Assembly (NCBI RefSeq): GCF_020709055.1 | Contig: NZ_JAJFCK010000069.1 | Location: forward strand, 1-7,758 | Direction: 5' to 3' | Origin: Ruminococcus callidus | Lineage (GTDB): Bacteria; Bacillota; Clostridia; Oscillospirales; Ruminococcaceae | DNA: 7,758 nucleotides | Part shown: piece by piece, positions 5,681 to 7,758 of the stretch | Layout of the letters: each line of letters opens with the position of its first letter | How positions within the stretch are numbered: position 1 is the first letter of the stretch | The notes under the pieces: generated by a model | Told to the model about the DNA's origin: nothing | The model's input: only the letters and a program-made list of their open reading frames with translations | Databases searched by the model: none | Made by a program: the position numbers and the translations under genes

Positions 5681-5709
5681 AACCTGTAGAATTTTGGAAG
5701 ATACAGGTT
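5681..5709 (+). promoter_or_regulatory. Hairpin or operator at the predicted transcript 5' end
   Basis: AACCTGTA (5681-5688) and TACAGGTT (5702-5709) form a perfect 8-bp inverted repeat with a 13-nt loop. It begins within one or two bases of the predicted transcription start. It could be a 5' stabilising stem-loop in the mRNA or an operator for a dimeric repressor. No T-tract follows, so it is not a terminator. Confidence 0.45.
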
Positions 5710-5752
5710 TGAACTAGAACAAAATACAATTGACAAAATGGAGGAGTTGAAG

Positions 5753-7705
5753 ATGCGCCGACATTTTTCTTCGGAACTCCAGCGCAGCACCTATGCAAAA
5801 GGGCGAAATCTGCGATGGAGTTTTTTGTTTTTGATCCTAGCCTGTCTGGTGGCTTTTTTTGTGGTGCACTGCCTGACATTTCCGGCAGATACTTTGACTG
5901 TCGAGGATGCGCAGGGAATTTTCCCCGCATTCACGGAAATTTCAGCGCCTGGATTTACCGAAAATTCCCATTTCTACAGCTACGAGGACGACCTGCTCTT
6001 CGCAACGGTCGTTCTGCCGGAGGGCGCTTCTGTGCCGGAGGATGCGGTGCTCACGGTGACACCCATCGAGGACACAGAAAATACGTATACTGCAGCAGCG
6101 GAGCGTGTGGCGACAGGGGAAATCCGGCAGGTGAAACTATATGATGTGAGCTTCTATACGGCAGACGGCACGTACCTCCCCGTATCTGACGAGGCAAAGG
6201 TAAATTTCCATTTTAAGGAAACTATTCCTGTGGAGAGCCGGGATAATGTTGCGGTGCTCCATTTCGAGGAAGATGGGGTCAAGCTGCCCTCCATCACGGA
6301 TGTGGCGGTGCAGGAGGATAACCAGCTGACCGACCTCTCTTTCGATACCGAGGGCTTCTCTGTCTACGCCATGGTGACATGGTCGGAGGAGATGAACTTG
6401 GACGGGCAGAGTTATGCAATCGTGAGTGTCAATGATGGCGCGGCTGCCGAGAAAAAGCATGCGGCATTGATGGGATATGCCTCTCCCAAAAACAGCAACC
6501 GGCTGGCGGCAGGGCTGTGCGATGTGATGAAAGTGGATGGCCAATACTATGTTTCCAGCACAGATGGAGAATTTACAGAATGGCATTTCACCAAACACGG
6601 CGATGCGTACTATATCTGGACAGGAGATGAAAGCGCTCCGCAGTATATCAACATTCCGGCAACAGATTCGAAAGATGAAACGCTTCGTGTATCCGGCGAA
6701 CCGCAGGATTTGTATTTGGAAAAAGCGAAAGAGGAAATTTATCCGGGGCAAGTTCGCATTTGCAGCGAGTCCGGCAGTGCGGTCAACTGGAACGGCGGCG
6801 GAAATTTTAAGGGTAAGCCGTATTTTGGCGCTTGGAATCCGAAAGGAGCAGTGGATCCGAATGACTGCCTGATTCTCGCCACACCAGTCCGGAAGAGCAT
6901 GATGCTTTTCGATATCAATCTGCCGCAGATCGTCAGATCAAACAATGCGATTACCGATGCACAGAAAAATGACAAAGATAAGATATATGTATATGGGGAA
7001 GACTGGAAAGACGGGACACCCACTCTTGCTGATTCTTTTGGAATCGGTATTGACAGGCTGCCGGATCAGCCGAATGGCTATTTTGATGAGTTGGGCGCAG
7101 CCGGAAAATTGTATCAGGAGAAATACGGCGCAGATATAGAAAATCCGTATGCAAAGCTGTATCGTGTCCGCATTCGGGATTCCTATGATTTTACATCGAG
7201 TTGGAATTCGGAACATTATCTGGAGGATTTTTCCTACTATAAGGAAGTCAAATTCGTGGGATGGTTTTATACGGATTCCAGCGGGACAAAACACATCTTC
7301 GATCCCAATGCGCCCATCACCCATCGGGAATCAGATGACATGTATCTCATGACCGACCAGGCAGGAATACAGGTGGCTGTCCCTAACGGCACAATGTTTC
7401 ACGGGCAGTGGAAAATCATTTCCTCTCCGGTGGAATTCTTTATCAATTATGGCGGAACGATCCTGGACACAGAGGGGGATGTGGCAACACGGGGCACAGT
7501 TGCATTTACAAAGTGCGCATCGGTGGGAACGCTGCTGTATGGCAAAAACACCGTTGGCAAAGAAAATCTGTGGGCGAACGAACCGCATGAGGCAATCACA
7601 GCGATGATCACACCATCGGAAAATGTAAACTTTGAAAGCGAGAATCCCCAGATCATTCTGGAAACGCTGACAGATTATGTGGACAGCGAACACAAGGTCT
7701 ATTAG
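5753..7705 (+). CDS. Large secreted/surface protein with InlB-like repeat, probably truncated at the C-terminus
   Basis: A 650-residue product. The ATG at 5753 is chosen because GGAGGAG lies 6 nt upstream; an in-frame ATG at 5738 precedes that site and lacks one. Residues 20-45 (core LFLILACLVAFFVVHCL, then FPA) are a signal peptide or signal anchor. Residues 46 to about 210 form a beta-rich region ending DTEGFSVYAMV (E200-V208), a phrase common in SpaA/Cna-type surface proteins of gut Firmicutes. Residues 215-380 contain beta-rich segments (LDGQSYAIVSV, VDGQYYVSS, DAYYIWTG). Residues 495-560 (FVGWFYTDSSGTKHIFDPN, PIT, then FHGQWK) resemble an InlB B-repeat/Flg_new unit, with W504 in the GW core. 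No LPXTG motif, hydrophobic tail or isopeptide domain follows; the frame ends at SEHKVY where IS-like sequence begins. I infer a surface adhesin-like protein cut short. The exact family is unknown. Confidence 0.75.
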   Translation: MRRHFSSELQRSTYAKGRNLRWSFLFLILACLVAFFVVHCLTFPADTLTVEDAQGIFPAFTEISAPGFTENSHFYSYEDDLLFATVVLPEGASVPEDAVLTVTPIEDTENTYTAAAERVATGEIRQVKLYDVSFYTADGTYLPVSDEAKVNFHFKETIPVESRDNVAVLHFEEDGVKLPSITDVAVQEDNQLTDLSFDTEGFSVYAMVTWSEEMNLDGQSYAIVSVNDGAAAEKKHAALMGYASPKNSNRLAAGLCDVMKVDGQYYVSSTDGEFTEWHFTKHGDAYYIWTGDESAPQYINIPATDSKDETLRVSGEPQDLYLEKAKEEIYPGQVRICSESGSAVNWNGGGNFKGKPYFGAWNPKGAVDPNDCLILATPVRKSMMLFDINLPQIVRSNNAITDAQKNDKDKIYVYGEDWKDGTPTLADSFGIGIDRLPDQPNGYFDELGAAGKLYQEKYGADIENPYAKLYRVRIRDSYDFTSSWNSEHYLEDFSYYKEVKFVGWFYTDSSGTKHIFDPNAPITHRESDDMYLMTDQAGIQVAVPNGTMFHGQWKIISSPVEFFINYGGTILDTEGDVATRGTVAFTKCASVGTLLYGKNTVGKENLWANEPHEAITAMITPSENVNFESENPQIILETLTDYVDSEHKVY

Positions 7706-7716
7706 AGCTTGTGTTC
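7688..7716. repeat. Perfect 9-bp inverted repeat spanning the stop codon
   Basis: GAACACAAG (7688-7696) and CTTGTGTTC (7708-7716) pair perfectly around an 11-nt loop containing the TAG stop. No T-run follows, so it is not a canonical terminator. The right arm lies within the putative IS end and the left arm within the gene, so the match may be chance, part of target choice, or a sign that the sequence is native 3' structure. Confidence 0.5.
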
Positions 7717-7758
7717 ATAGGAAATATATGCGGATTTTCGAGCAAATTTTTTTGCAGA
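7704..7758. mobile_element. Possible insertion-sequence end (IS5-like?) interrupting the surface-protein gene, partial
   Basis: From about 7704 the sequence (AGAGCTTGTGTTCATAGG onward) no longer continues the reading frame and becomes AT-rich. A GAGCTTGT-type start after TTA is compatible with IS5-family ends, which often begin GAG and use TNA or TA targets. The upstream protein stops abruptly without the expected C-terminal parts, and the stop codon would be completed by the inserted bases. No transposase is visible in 55 bases and no partner end is available, so the family is only a guess. Confidence 0.35.

Noticed and set aside
5730..5735. TTGACA, a perfect -35 consensus, just before the surface-protein gene
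   Set aside because: No -10 box lies at 16-18 bp downstream, where the ribosome binding site and coding start are; the promoter at 5644-5672 is better placed.

Overview
The window looks like chromosomal DNA from an anaerobic, fibre-degrading gut Firmicute, most likely a Ruminococcus of the R. champanellensis / R. flavefaciens type. The main reason is a secreted GH10 xylanase with a threonine-rich linker and a C-terminal type I dockerin, the layout of a cellulosomal enzyme. Strong SD sequences (AGGAGG-like), sigma-A type promoters with 17-bp spacers and a GGGtGRT/NifU-like gene pair fit the same group. Species is inferred, not proven.

Layout. (1) 1-55 looks like the terminus of an IS3-type insertion sequence, followed at 62-78 by what appears to be one half of a terminator hairpin. 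(2) 109-1841, minus strand: a two-gene operon, a NifU/IscU-like Fe-S scaffold gene followed after 20 nt by a GGGtGRT-family gene, with its own promoter at 1896-1924. (3) 1958-2354, minus strand: a short reading frame without a credible start, probably a 5'-truncated gene remnant, ending in a strong terminator. (4) 2377-4450, plus strand: promoter, leader, the CBM22-GH10-dockerin xylanase and its terminator. (5) 4471-4604: a 134-bp palindromic MITE-like element with perfect 25-bp terminal inverted repeats and an internal hairpin. (6) 4631-5419, minus strand: a zinc-ribbon, two-helix membrane protein of unknown function, with a promoter at 5457-5485. (7) 5486-5752: a divergent control region with helically phased A-tracts, a promoter and a hairpin at the predicted transcript start. 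(8) 5753-7705, plus strand: a large secreted or surface protein with an InlB/Flg_new-like repeat, apparently cut short at its 3' end by what may be a second insertion-sequence end at about 7704-7758.

How the parts relate. The xylanase would be exported and docked on a cohesin-bearing scaffoldin to attack xylan. The large surface protein is probably also exported and could take part in adhesion. The NifU-like/GGGtGRT operon is a separate cytoplasmic unit, probably tied to Fe-S metabolism, and its biochemical role is not established. Both window edges stop about 55 nt inside sequence resembling IS termini, which suggests an assembled contig broken at multicopy elements. I see no tRNA, rRNA, CRISPR array, phage gene or toxin-antitoxin module.
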